NCBI GenBank assembly: GCA_021521415.1
Contig: JAIQDT010000027.1
Span: 434,001 to 498,000, forward strand
Source: Bidens hawaiensis
Taxonomy: Eukaryota > Streptophyta > Magnoliopsida > Asterales > Asteraceae
Length of the DNA stretch: 64,000 bases
Direction: 5' to 3'
Below are positions 1-11,209 of this stretch, piece by piece (position 1 is the first letter of the stretch; every line of letters begins with the position of its first letter). Below the pieces are notes generated by a model that made no database searches, was not told the origin of the DNA, and saw only the letters and a list, made by a program, of their open reading frames with translations. Position numbers and translations under genes: made by a program.

Positions 1-1046
1 TCAAACAAGAGAGGCTGTAATGGAACTGACAAAGAAATTCTTGGCTTATTTCTCTATAAAGACCAAGAATCCGGATATGTGGGATGAAGAAGCCGTTGAG
101 TTCAGGTGTGGGGACAACTTCTTTCACCAAACTTGGGATTGATCTGAGAATATACATGGCTAAAGAAACAGACAATGAAATCTGGTTCAGAGCAGGAACA
201 TCATTTGCAGACGAAGACGGTGATGATGATGCTTAAGCTGGAAACACAAGGATAGAAGCATGGGAGCAGCTGAGCTACGGGACCGAAAACTACAATGCAA
301 GCGTTTCAAAGAGCACGACACTACGTTACCCACTTATGAGATACATTCACCGCCTGCTCAGCCACACTGCCATTGCTAGAGGTCAAAGTGAGGGGGTTGT
401 TAATTTAAAGAATCTCTGGGCACTATATTGCATGAAGACTGGCATCCCATGTAACATCACTTATTTATTCTGCTAGCTGTTCACGACAAACGCAAATGCC
501 AAATGGAACACATCGATTTTTGGTGGAGCATGGATCTATAACCTCTATGGAGCCCATGGTGTAGAGAGAGAAGGGACCTGAAGCCCAGATCCGATTGCTC
601 TTAGTCTTGATTTTTGTAACAGCATGCAGATTGTTCAGCGGATTAGTCAAAACCCGGATGTGTGGAGATTTTGTGATGCTTATAACCAGGTTTGGGACCC
701 TGAGGACCCGACAGAGTTGTTACTCTAGGACGTGCCCGAGAGGAGAGGAGGATCACCGCCCAGACAAAGTCATCACTGCACCTACCATCAAAGAGGAGGT
801 CCATCTTCATCAGGGGTCGGCCCCAGCTCATCACATGATAGCCGATATTCATTCGACGGCCTAAATGGCCTAATTGATCAGTTCTCAGCAACAACCACCG
901 TCTCGTTTGACAGGATCACAGAGCATATGGTTGCCTCCGATGCACAGCGGGCAACCGAATATACAGAAACAAGGCGAGAGATTGATCGTTTGGGCTATCG
1001 CATGGACAGGAAGTGGGTACCATTTGACCCAGACACGGGTAACTGA
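1..1046 (+). pseudogene. Athila/Tat-type extra ORF remnant
   Basis: A decayed reading frame resembling the additional ORF (Athila ORF-1-like) of Athila/Tat Ty3/gypsy elements. The translation starts in one frame at base 2, shifts frame near base 120, and then stays in one frame to the TGA at 1044-1046. That frame is interrupted by TAA at 234, TAG at 474, TGA at 579 and TAG at 726. The segment around 330-450 reads SHTAIARGQSEGVVNLKNLW, which is like the conserved block of this family; a Ser-rich linker and a charged helical tail follow (about 780-1040). The 5' end lies outside the window. The family call rests on remembered motif style, not on a search, so it is moderate. The protein's function is unknown even in intact elements. 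Confidence 0.5.
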
Positions 1047-1467
1047 TGAGAATCGGCACTGGTAGGTCAGGGTATGGGCATGCACGGGTTAGTAGTAATT
1101 TTATGACATTATTACTATTATGTTTGTTTGAACAATTTATTTTATGTCTTTTGTTTGTTGGTTTGGTTGGATACTTTTATGACCGTGGGTGCAAAGACAT
1201 TATTATTAGGTACTTATTTAGCCCGTTTGGGCAAGGGATGGATGATTCCATACCCAATTTTCAGAAGTTATGCTTGGTTGTTTGTGGTTGTTTGCAGTTT
1301 TATATTATACAAGTACAAAACAGGAAAACGGATGATAAACGGGGGACGCTCTGTCAAAATTTCATTAACCCGTAGGGAAGTACCTCTCCATTTTAACCCA
1401 CCATAATCAATTAGAATTTTTATCTTTGAATGAATCTTTTCACATTGAGGACAAGGTGAGATTCAGT
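1047..1467 (+). other. 3' untranslated part of the Athila/Tat-type element
   Basis: AT-rich sequence between the broken ORF and the polypurine tract. Short open frames on both strands show no recognisable motif. I read it as the untranslated tail of the element that begins left of the window. Confidence 0.35.
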
Positions 1468-1481
1468 TGTGGGGAGGGGAA
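1468..1481 (+). other. Polypurine tract of the Athila/Tat-type element
   Basis: The stretch TTGTGGGGAGGGGA follows 'cattgaggacaaggtgagattcag'-type sequence. That arrangement (GAGGACAA, then GTGGGGAGG) is typical of the 3' end of Athila/Tat elements, where the purine run primes plus-strand DNA synthesis just before the 3' LTR. Confidence 0.5.
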
Positions 1482-2550
1482 TTACTTGACCAAATTGCTT
1501 GCTCAAATAATTATAAAAATTCTCTAATCATCGAAATTTTTGTAGCAAATAAAGACTATTTTTATAACAAAACCAAAAGAAAATCCAAGGGAATTTTTTG
1601 CAAATAACCAACTACTAATCTATTATAACCAAAAGTGAAAAAGTAAAATGAAGTTTTGTAATACTGAGAAGAAATTTATGCAAAGTATGGCATTTATACC
1701 CAATTCCTCCGTTACTGTGAGATAAACCTCATGCCATATAAATATTTTTTCGGAATATTTGAGTGAGTCATATGTTTCGTGTGATTTAGAACTTGTCGCG
1801 GATTTTCATTTCAAGACCGCACGAAGTGTTGTATAAAGAAGAAGGTAATGTTGTCACCATTCCCCAAATTACAAAACCCAAAAACCTTACCACCTTATCC
1901 ATCTCACCGGTAAAATACAACACTTGTCTTTTACCGGCAGACCCTAAAGAACTGGAAACGCATTCTTTCGATTTCAATTTCATTTGCTGCATACATTTAG
2001 CGAAACCTAGGTTGCCTCCAGAACATATGGAGAGATTTTTTTCTTTAGCAATGAGGTGATAAAAATGTGGCGCCAAGACGAACAAAGGACACCATTTTGT
2101 GGAGTTTCCAAAAGCGCAATGAAAAGAAGAGCAAAAAAGATATGTACGATGCTTAGGCTGTGGAAACTGGTCGCACGAAGGAAGATTTAGAAAAAGTCAA
2201 ACTCAGTCTCAGCATGAATATACCGAGCTAATAAGGGTGGGGGATATTAGGCTCATAGCCGAACGATCCACTAGAGATGGAAGTTATGTTAAAAAACAGT
2301 ATTGAGAAAGAACTGATCCACATCCTCGAAAAAACTGGTCTTGACGATCTGACCTTCAAAGAGTCACTAGGTTTGTTTTAAAATAAAAATATATATATAT
2401 CAGCAATTGGGAGAAAAATCTAACCATTGAAAAACATCTTAAGACTCCCGACAATTAATAGAAGTTGTATTTACCATCCTCACCATCATTAACCCAAACC
2501 CTTGAACCACCACAACATACCAAATCCCTACTCAAACAAAACAACCCATA
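1482..2550. other. Unassigned stretch (possible LTR remnant and exon-like pieces)
   Basis: The first part should be the 3' LTR of the Athila/Tat element if the polypurine tract is real, but I cannot define its end. At 1793-2059 an open frame of 88 codons on the plus strand and one of about 99 codons on the minus strand show no known motif. At 2120-2175 a frame contains a C-x2-C pair (CLGCGNWSHEG) that could be a finger remnant. At 2270-2360 there is a short exon-like segment followed by GT and an (AT) run at 2386-2400. No function is assigned. Confidence 0.2.
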
Positions 2551-3004
2551 TTACCTGTAACGATTCCGACGAAACCAGTTATACCCTAACCGGTAGACGT
2601 TAGTTACGTCATATGTAATGTCGGGTACATGAGTTACCATAGTAACTATACGAGAATACAGGGTTCACTGATTTGATTGTGCGTGAATAAATAATTCATC
2701 GTATTGAATATTCGATTAATCGATTGATAGTTATTGAAACCCGAACGAATCGAGGGTTCAATTATAGACGAGATATATGATATTTAGTGATTTTACGAAG
2801 CATTAATGATTCGGGATAAGTAAAGTACGGCACAGAAAAAGAATTTCGATTTAATGGTACGACGGTACATTAAACGAAACCTTTAATACCAAACCGAGCA
2901 AGAGACAATCGATCAAGCCGAAAAAGATGCGCGATAATTAATAATATGATGTTTTGAGTTAATAAATGTCATGGTTTAAGTTTTTAAAGTTTTTAAATCG
3001 GTTT

Positions 3005-3013
3005 TATATAAAT
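3005..3013 (+). promoter_or_regulatory. TATA box of the Tekay-like 5' LTR
   Basis: TATATAAAT within GGTTTTATATAAATTTC; the same site is at about 11659-11667 in the 3' LTR. It is the best core-promoter match in the LTR and would place the transcription start near 3040. Confidence 0.5.
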
Positions 3014-4368
3014 TTCATTTTTAGCCGAAAAACAACCGTTTTGGTCTCGTTTTAAGCCGAATTAAACGTTTAACCGAGAAACGAACTGAACCAGATTATC
3101 CAAAACATTATCCGGATTGCGGATATCCAAATGAGTGGCCAAAAATGAACTAGTGGGTCCCACCCCACCTTCCTTTAGTGCCGATCGGAACCAAGGGTTC
3201 CTTTACTCTTATCATTTTCTTTTTTCTCAACAAACACTCATCAATCTTCATCTCCTCTCCACAATATCAACTAAAAACCGAGATTTTAGCAAGAAAACCG
3301 AGGTAAAAAGTCGAGTTATTTACGTTTCCATCTTCGTTTCTTGAGTTTATTTGCTAGAAAATGAGGTTTCAAAGATGAAAACCGATTCTTGCATGATCAA
3401 GTGATGTATACGGGTTATACAAGGGATCTTGGTCCAAGAAAGGAGTTAAACGAACCAAAAACGAATTTTTACGGTTTAAATTTTTGTTTTTGAATCATAA
3501 CCGAAACCATGAAAGAAATGGCTTGATCGTGAGTGTAACTTGCTTGGTATTGTGGTATGTTGTTTGTAGGCTCTGTGTTTAGTGGTAGATAAGGCGGAAA
3601 GACGAGTTTGTAGCTTGTAGTGGCGGAAAACGAAAGGTATATTCGGTTTATGTCGGTGTATGTGTTTTTGGACAGATTGTTGGTCGTTTAGAGTTAGGTC
3701 ATGAAATTTTACAGGGATGTTCTACACTACACGTGAGAATAAGAGTTCTGCAAATTTTTGGTAATTTTTGGATAAAGGATGAATATTTGGTGAATTTAAT
3801 GCTCGGTTTTGGCCAAAAATGGTGAAAAATAGTTAAATATCATGAAAAATTCTGGAAAATTGCAGATAAGCTTTTTATATCATGTATAAGTCACACACAA
3901 AATTTGAGGTCAGTTGGAGAAGTCTAAGTAGGCTTTTTGGTTAAACAAGTTCTAGGGATTCTAGCTCGGTTTTAGTGAAAATGGCATGTAAAAGAATATT
4001 TTGGTTCTGGAAACATTACATGGGACTATGTGGATGGTAGGGGACATCCAGGAAAAATTTGGGATTTTTCTAAGATCGTTTGGTATTTACGACATATTTA
4101 GTGTTTAAATGGTGTTTAAAAATAGATAAATAAATTTTAAATATAGAAATTAATTCTGGAAATATTTTTATAAATTTCCCCAGGGTCAAAATGTTATTTG
4201 TACAAAATTTCAAGATCCGAGGTTAAACGGATAATTATTTGTGCTAATTATCAAACTTTTAAAGTTAAAACGCGTAAACCGGTGAAGTTCGTTTAAGCGA
4301 GCTGACTGGTGTATAAAAACCCTAAAAATGGACTATTTTCATATAATTGAGTTAAACAAGTAAAAATG

Positions 4369-4395
4369 AATCATCCGAAAATAATTCGGATGATT
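4369..4395 (+). repeat. Perfect 11-bp inverted repeat in the Tekay-like LTR
   Basis: AATCATCCGAA pairs with TTCGGATGATT across a 5-base AATAA loop. The identical hairpin is at 13018-13044 in the 3' LTR, so it has stayed intact in both copies. Confidence 0.75.
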
Positions 4396-5073
4396 TGGGT
4401 ATTTTTAACCGATTTAACAGTTTCCGGTACGCCAAAGACGGAAACGGGTCCCGCGGTCAATCGGGGCGTCTAAACCAAGTACTAATTTCACCACTTTAAT
4501 TAAATTATCAGTCAAAAACTATTTTCGGGTCGTGTGTGACCAAACTCATTTTGAAACATAAAATTGGATAACCGTGCTAGGCACGCAAAACGGGGAAAAC
4601 AAGCTATTAGAAGATTTGACTGTTGAACTCTAAACGACATCACAATCTGAGTCCGGAAAAGTGTTTCTGGGTTAACCTTGCCCCCAGAACGGGTACAGTG
4701 CTGGGTTAACAGTGTCCCCAGATGTACCGGTTAACCTGGTTAAAGTTATATTAATAATGAGTGTATAGTAACGATCGTAGGGATCATATTACAGATTGGA
4801 CGTGTTAACTGATAATGATTGTTGCTACCTGCTTGCATGTGCTAAGGTGAGTTTCACGAGCCCCTTTTTCTGAATTGTTTCAAATGTTTTCCCGGGGCGG
4901 ATGCATGTTACTACTGAAATATTTAAGTACATACTGAACGCATTGATTGCGTGGATTTTACTGAACGCATGGATTTGCGTGGATTTATATATATTGTTTA
5001 TTGTACGGGAATCGTACGGAAATGTACTAAGATGGTAATTGTCTGAGCTGTTAATATTGTAAGGTCCCGCAAC

Positions 5074-5246
5074 AGTGTTCTGGGTTAACAGTGTCCCCAG
5101 AGGTTATTGGAAGTGTTCTGGGTTAACAGTGTCCCCATAGATTATTGGAAGTGTTCTGGGTTAACAGTGTCCCCAGAGATTATTGAAAGTGTTCTGGGTT
5201 AACAGTGTCCCCAGAGGTTATTGGAAGTGTTCTGGGTTAACAGAGG
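5074..5246 (+). repeat. 38-bp tandem repeats in the 5' LTR
   Basis: About four and a half units of a 38-bp sequence. Each full unit contains arms CTGGG and CCCCAG separated by TTAACAGTGT, so each can fold as a small hairpin. A diverged partial copy lies upstream near 4670-4740. The repeat lies just upstream of the R/U5-like end of the LTR. Confidence 0.85.
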
Positions 5247-5645
5247 TTTCACTTGTGGGCTCAGCATAATTACATCGATAATATTATATTTTGATATTGA
5301 TATATCATGGTTTACAAAAATTGTGAAACTCACCAACTATTCGTAGTTGACCCGTTTTCTCACATGCTTTTCAGGTACAGTTAAGATGAAGTGATTGCTT
5401 ACGTGCTAAGTGCTTGATGTGTGTGTAAGATTTGCGTGCAGGATATTAGGATACATTATAACAAATAGAATTGTGTATCGTATTGTATGATGTGTGTATC
5501 ACCTAGACGGTAATGAAATACAAGATAATGTAATTTGAAGCATATTAATGTATTCAGTTTTCTTTATAAACAATGTGGTTGATATCAGAGGTGTCTGTTG
5601 CATCCCGTTTACGTTTCCGCTGCGGTTACGGGGTGTTACAGAACT

Positions 5646-5660
5646 TGGTATCAGAGCCAT
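5646..5660 (+). other. Primer-binding site (tRNA-iMet type), Tekay-like element
   Basis: TGGTATCAGAGCCAT starts 5 bases after the LTR end. It matches the 3' end of plant initiator-methionine tRNA, the usual primer for reverse transcription in chromoviruses. Confidence 0.9.
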
Positions 5661-8560
5661 TGGTTATAAAAGAATTAGGATGTCTTTAAAAGATACCTAA
5701 AATATAACCAGTAGCTCAAGTATAATAGGATCTGAATATCAACTAATAATATATAGTGACGAGAGCTGGATGAACTTGGATGGACAAGTGAGTTATTATG
5801 GTCCGGAACATAATAACAGACTTGTCCGCACGAGGGAATTCAGGGGAAGTCACGGGGTACATTAATAGGTAAAAATGGCAACATATGTGTAAAGTATATA
5901 ATATTATTTATGTGTGCTAATGTGTATATATATATACGTGCATATCTTGTGGGTACATGTATTGAGAAATGGGACCCGGATAAGGAACCGGGGGATGAAA
6001 TTATAAAAGTACCGAGGATGCTGAAATTTCTAAGAGCATCGGTTGATGATGAGTCTGACTTATCGGGTCATAGTTATGATAGTACCAAGTTAGATCTCCC
6101 GTTTGACATTAAGCAGAAATATCTAGTAACCGTCACTCCCAACCAAAATTGATAAGTTCCTTACCCTACCAACACCGGTACCGTATATCCTAATAACCTC
6201 CTATGTTCACCCGAACCACCGACCCTCACGTGCGGACGAACCTGTACCTGAACCCGTTCTTATTCCAAAAAAAAAAAATTGATAATAAATGAGCAGATAA
6301 AGATATATATTTCAATATATATGTATTTCTCACTCTCAAGCATGTGAGTCATACCACCTCCAGATCGAGAATCACCGATTTTTGCGAACCTAGAACGTCT
6401 GAGGACATTGACTGAGCAAGTGATAGAGTTTTCCATAATAGTAATTGATAATATTTGAAGGCAACCCATGTTGCGCAATTACCTTGAACCTTGCAACTCC
6501 CTATGTTATCCTTACATCCGTTAGATGCCTATACCCATGTATACTCGAATAGAATGATTACCTATACACAAAGAGGTGTTGGAAACATTATAGCATAATT
6601 GGTTATTCGTTCGTAGGTGGTATACCGCGTATACCGGAAATACGAATAGACACGGATATTATAAATTCCGTGGTATGTAATCGTTTGGTGCTCACGGTGA
6701 GCATGTATCGGTTATGCTGACATGCAGACGGATATTGAAATCAAGCATATTAAACATTGATCTTTGTTGAGAAGATCTCTATGTCAGTTGGTGACAAGGG
6801 TTATGAAACGTATTTAAAAGTTAACCGACGTCGAGTTAAGTCCATATGTTATTATACTTGTGGGACATATATACTAGATACTGGTATGTGTAATATGTAT
6901 GATAATATTTGGTGTGTATCTGTACCTGCTGTTATGATTGAACTGGTAACGAGTTATACGGTGAGATTAGTATTGATTACTGCGTACGGGATGAGTACGG
7001 CAGAATGACATAAAAAGAGTAACTCCAATGATGGAGATTGATATGATTCAGTTGATTGCTCAAAGATGGCAGATGATGATACCGAATGTCGTATCATAGA
7101 TCACTGCTAGTGTTGATGCAAATGTGATCGCAAGATTGTAGATCGAGCAATCACATGAATATGAATATTTCAATTCTTGGTGGTATTACTAAAAGTGATA
7201 ATGTTCCACCGAATACTATTATGAATACAAGTATTAGTTATAAACTAAACATGAATAGTAGTCGTAATGAATTAGATCCGGTATGAAGGATATGTCTGTT
7301 GATTGTGTTAAGGAAATTATTAATAGTTTACTGATGGTAAAGGGAGGAATAGATTAGTGAGTGGATAGAAAAGATCGAAATGGTTAAGGATATTGGTATG
7401 AGTCTAGAACATTGTGTAGTGAAATATGCTACAGATATGTTGGTAGATTATGTTGTATCGTGATGGAACACGATGGTACAAAATTATAGTTAGAAAATTG
7501 TTACTCAGATGTTATGGTCGGAATTTAAAATTCTTGGGCTAGAACACTTTTATTCGAGTAATTAAGTTCAGAGATCGGAAACTGAGCTATGAAAGGTAGA
7601 AATGTTATGTGCTGATCACTTGAAACACGCTAATCGTTTGAAGGAATTGTCATGTCTGGTAACATGGCTAATTACTCCTGAAACTAAGCGAAGTGAGCGC
7701 AATATTGGGGACTAACTCCATCGATAAAGAGTATAGTCAATCCTGTAAAATATACAACCTTTGAAAGGGTTGTGTCGCAAGCCAGCATTGATATATTTTA
7801 CTCTATGGGTAGTGGACTGGAAGGACGTTAGGAGAGACGTCGAGTAATAAAGAAGAGAAATGATAAAGGTATAGTGCAAGATAGGCTTTGAATAAGTAGG
7901 TATGTCCTACAACCCAGAATTATACTAAGACTAGTTCTGGTGTGAAAACATGAACCACATGAAGGGTCCTTCCCTAACTGTGGAAAATATGGTTATCGGC
8001 AGGAAGAAGAATGTCGAGTGATAGTAGGCCACGGGTGTGGTAAAGATGGACGTAATGCCCCATTTGTAGAACCAATTGAAGCCATGTGAACCGACAACCC
8101 CAACCCATTCGTGTACAACCACTCCGAACCCAACAACTTCAATAACAATCCATCCAAAGAAATCAAATTATGCCAAACAGTTGTACTTGTTAGAAATGTG
8201 GCAGTACAGAACGTTTCAAGGGAAATTGCCCAAAGTTGAACCAAGGTGTTGTTGGAAGATGAACCTCATGACAAGCATCAACCTCTGATCAAGCAAGGAG
8301 CCGTGCTTTTGGGAGTAATTCAAATAAAGCAAGTCATGATCCAAAAGTGGTATTAAGTACGTTGTAGTTTTAAATCAATAGACTCAGCGATATTTTTACA
8401 GTCGTCGATAGAAGTTAGCTCCTGTTAACCTCCTATCATTTGGAAAGATACCGATTAGTGAAACTATAGAACCCTATACTGTAGAATCGCTAACGGTAAA
8501 CCCCTAATGGTCAACTAAATTGTTCGGAATTATCCTATTATTCTGAACGATTAACCTTTC
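5661..8560 (+). pseudogene. Degenerate gag region of the Tekay-like element
   Basis: No long frame survives; short open pieces (for example 5910-6152) are separated by stops and shifts. Near 7950-8010 one frame reads FPNCGKYGYRQEEC, a ruined CCHC zinc knuckle in which the first Cys is Phe and the His is Tyr. An Asn/Pro-rich tail follows (8080-8160), as is usual after the knuckle of gypsy gag. An intact gag would form the virus-like particle and bind RNA. The position and knuckle support the call; exact borders are uncertain. Confidence 0.6.
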
Positions 8561-8774
8561 CTTATTGACCTACGACCAGTAAAGTTAAGAAGTTTGACGT
8601 AATAGTTAACATGGACTGGCTAACTCGACATGAAGCTGAAATCAATTATGAAAAGAAGATGATTAGAAGCTCTCCTTCGGACGATGAAGCGATTAGATAA
8701 AGAGAAAAGTGTACGGTATTATGTTACCACTCTAATCTCATTTGGAGATGTTATAGTATTTACGACAAGAAGAC
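8561..8774 (+). pseudogene. Protease remnant of the Tekay-like element
   Basis: Around 8580-8670 one frame reads KKFDVIVNMDWLTRHEAEIN, matching the C-terminal block of gypsy retropepsins (FDVI.GMDWL..H.A). The expected Gly is Asn. The catalytic DTGA region upstream is not recognisable. Several stops follow before the RT starts. Confidence 0.65.
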
Positions 8775-9575
8775 GTGGTGTATTTAACAAACGCGTTTGC
8801 CAAAGTATTTAAAAGAAAACATACAGAAGATATCCCGGTGGTACGCGAATTTCCACAAGTTTCCCCAGAAGAACTTCCTGGATTACCGCCAACCCGACAT
8901 GTCAAATTCGGAATCAATTTAATACCTCAAGCTGGCCCTGTTGCTAAAGCATCTTACCGACTTACACCAACTGAAATGCAAGAATTATTGGATAAGGTTT
9001 TATACGACCTAGTTAGTCACCATGGGGTGCACCAGTGTTATTTGGGAAATGAAGGACGGAAGTGTTAGGATATGTATTGATTAGGGAGAATTGAATAAAG
9101 TGACGATCAAGAGTAGGTACTCACTTCTTCGAAGTGAATGATCTGTTTAATCAACTGCAAGGGGCGATTTATTTTTAGAAAATTGATCTTAGATATAGTT
9201 ATCACCAAATGAGAAATCCAAGAGGAGGACGTTGCAACAACAGTGTTTCGGACTCGCTACGGCCATTATGAATTTTTAGTTATGCCTTTTGGGCTAACAA
9301 ATGCGCCGGCAGCATTCATGGAATTCATGAACCGAGTCGGTAAACTTTATTTTGACAAACTTGTCATAACATTCATTGATGATATTTTGATATATTCGCA
9401 ACGTAAAAAGGAGCACGAATGACGGTTAAGGAAAATTGTGGAAGGGTTAAAGCAAGAGGAGTTGTACGCGAAGTTTTCGAAATGTGATTTTGAATAAAGA
9501 AGGCATAATCCCTTGGTCATGTTGTAGAACAACAAGGATTTTACATAGATCCAAATAAGATAGAAACCATTAAAA
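8775..9575 (+). pseudogene. Reverse transcriptase remnant, Ty3/gypsy
   Basis: The N-terminal RT block is open at 8775-9068, with the family motif PEELPGLPPTRHVKF and PVAKASYRLTP. Beyond this the frame shifts and stops repeatedly. Recognisable later blocks are [20 protein letters not shown] (about 9250-9310) and FIDDILIYS (about 9375-9400), the latter carrying the catalytic aspartates. A tryptophan codon near 9490 has become TGA. The enzyme would copy the element's RNA but cannot be made from this locus. Confidence 0.85.
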
Positions 9576-10034
9576 TTGTGCCAAGCGCCGATTTTAAGTC
9601 TCCCCGATGGAGACGATGGTTTTGTCGCATATTGTGACGCATCGCATAGAGGGTTAGGATGCGTGTTAATGCTGAATAATAAGGTTATAGACTATGCTTC
9701 CCGACAGTTAAAAATACACGAGAAAAATTACACTACTCATGACTTAGAACTGGGAGCGGTTATCTACGCACTTAAAATGTGGAGACATTGTCTCTACGAT
9801 ACGAAGTGCACCATCTTCACCGATCATAAAAGTTTGCAGCACATATTTGATCAGAAGGAACTGAATATGAGGCAACGAAGATGGGTCGAGTTGTTAAGCG
9901 ATTATGACTGTGACATCCGTTATCACCCTGGCAAGGCTAACGTCGTAGCCGATGCCTTGAGTAAGAAAGATCGGGTTAAGCCATTGCGAGTGCGAGTGCT
10001 GGGGATGATAGTCCAGTCGAACCTTCGAACCTGA
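9576..10034 (+). pseudogene. RNase H domain of the Tekay-like element (open fragment)
   Basis: An uninterrupted 152-codon fragment of the gypsy RNase H. The first catalytic Asp ([15 protein letters not shown]), the Glu in [14 protein letters not shown], the TDHKSL block and ADALSKK near the end are all present. It degrades the RNA strand of the RNA/DNA hybrid. It is cut off from RT upstream and integrase downstream by frameshifts, so it is a fragment of a dead polyprotein; the ATG at its start is incidental. Confidence 0.88.
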
Positions 10035-11195
10035 TTCGAGTCGCTCAACGTGAGGCGTTGAAAGAGGAACAATTGGAAAAGAAGGAATCTTACGGCAATG
10101 AGGAGAATTTCGAACAGCGCGTGGACTAAATTCTCTACTTCAAAAATCGGGTTGGATCCCGACCCTCCATGACCTTCGTGAATTAATCATTGACGAAGCG
10201 CATAGATCGAAATAATCCATACATCCGGGATCGGATTTGACTATTGATGATACAGATATCTGAAAGGATTTTTATTAATGGTCGAGTTTGGAGAAAGATA
10301 TGGTTACGTGTGTTGGTGAATATTGAGTTATGCAAGAGATAAGGCTGCACACCGAAAACCCTAGGGAACGCCACAACGACAGAAAATTCGCCAATGATAG
10401 TGGGAATAAATTACAATGAATTCTTGCCCAAATTCCTGATGGTGAAATGGTATCTCGTCGTGGAGTGCCATTTTCAATTATCTCAGATCAAAATAGTCAT
10501 CCTACTTCCATTATTGGAAGGCGGGGAAGGAAGCATCGAGAGCTTGAAGCTTTTTATGGGTGAAGTAATTATCACCAATTTGTTAAATTGAAAATGGGCG
10601 TCAATCAAGCCATAAGATTTGAATTGATTCGAGAAACAACCAATCGGATTTATAATATTTAAGACAAGTTGAAAGCAGCGCGTGATTGGCAAAGGGTTTA
10701 TGCCAATGTTCAAAGGAAACCATTGTCCCAGAATAGAGGTGACAAGGCATTTTAAGGCATCACCTTAGAGAAAGGTGATATGAGGTTTGGCAAAACCGAA
10801 AATAGCTTCTTAATAAATTGGACCCCATGAGAACTATCTCCATGGTTGGTCATTTAGTTTATTGATTAAAGTACTCTAGGGGCTAAGTACTATACAGGAT
10901 ATTTTGCCATGTATACGGATTGAAAAGTGCCTAAGCGATGAGGCAACGAAAGTACTAGTAATAGAGGTACTCATAGAAGACATGCTTGATATCATAACTA
11001 ATTCCGTAGAGATAGTAGACGGGAAAACTAAACAGTTTGGACATACCAAGCTTTATTAATTAAGATTAAGTGGAATTCACAGCGAGGACCAGATTATACT
11101 TGGTATAACGCGAGGGTGAATTCTGAAGGAAAAACCCCCCACCTTTCTCTCGAAAGGAGATAGTGGGCGTGTAAAATTTCGAGGACGAAATTTCT
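10035..11195 (+). pseudogene. Integrase and chromodomain remnant of the Tekay-like element
   Basis: The HHCC approach region is seen as IDEAHRSK-stop-SIHPGSD at about 10190-10245. Most of the central DDE core seems deleted or unreadable. Parts of the C-terminal domain follow (IRETTNRIYNI and KLKAARDWQRVYA near 10620-10700). At about 11070-11105 KWNSQRGPDYTWY matches the chromodomain block that ends chromovirus integrases. The chromodomain is why I place the element among chromoviruses. Many stops and shifts; not functional. Confidence 0.75.
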
Positions 11196-11209
11196 TAACG
11201 GGGGGAGAA
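11196..11209 (+). other. Polypurine tract of the Tekay-like element
   Basis: A purine run (ACGGGGGGAGAA) directly abuts the 3' LTR. Together with upstream GAGGACGAAATTTC it is the common 3' signature of Tekay/Reina-type chromoviruses. Confidence 0.85.

Larger units (their letters stand above)
2556..5640 (+). repeat. 5' LTR of the Tekay-like element
   Basis: 3,085 bp, starting TGTAACGATTCC and ending at GTGTTACA immediately before the primer-binding site. It contains a TATA box (3005-3013), an 11-bp-stem hairpin (4369-4395) and an array of 38-bp repeats (5074-5246). It is 50 bp longer than the 3' LTR, mainly through extra repeat units. A 69-codon ORF at 3135-3344 is shared with the 3' LTR, with only one synonymous change; it lies downstream of the TATA box and I regard it as leader sequence. 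Confidence 0.93.

Noticed and set aside
1786..2085. 99-codon minus-strand ORF
   Set aside because: No recognisable motif; an overlapping plus-strand frame is equally open, and neither has supporting context.
3135..3344. 69-codon ORF present in both Tekay-like LTRs, almost unchanged
   Set aside because: The LTRs as a whole are nearly identical, so conservation says nothing about coding. It lies in the probable leader, with no domain.
9576..10034. RNase H frame as a domesticated gene
   Set aside because: It sits exactly in place within a dead gypsy pol, with RT and integrase remnants on each side; openness is likely chance.
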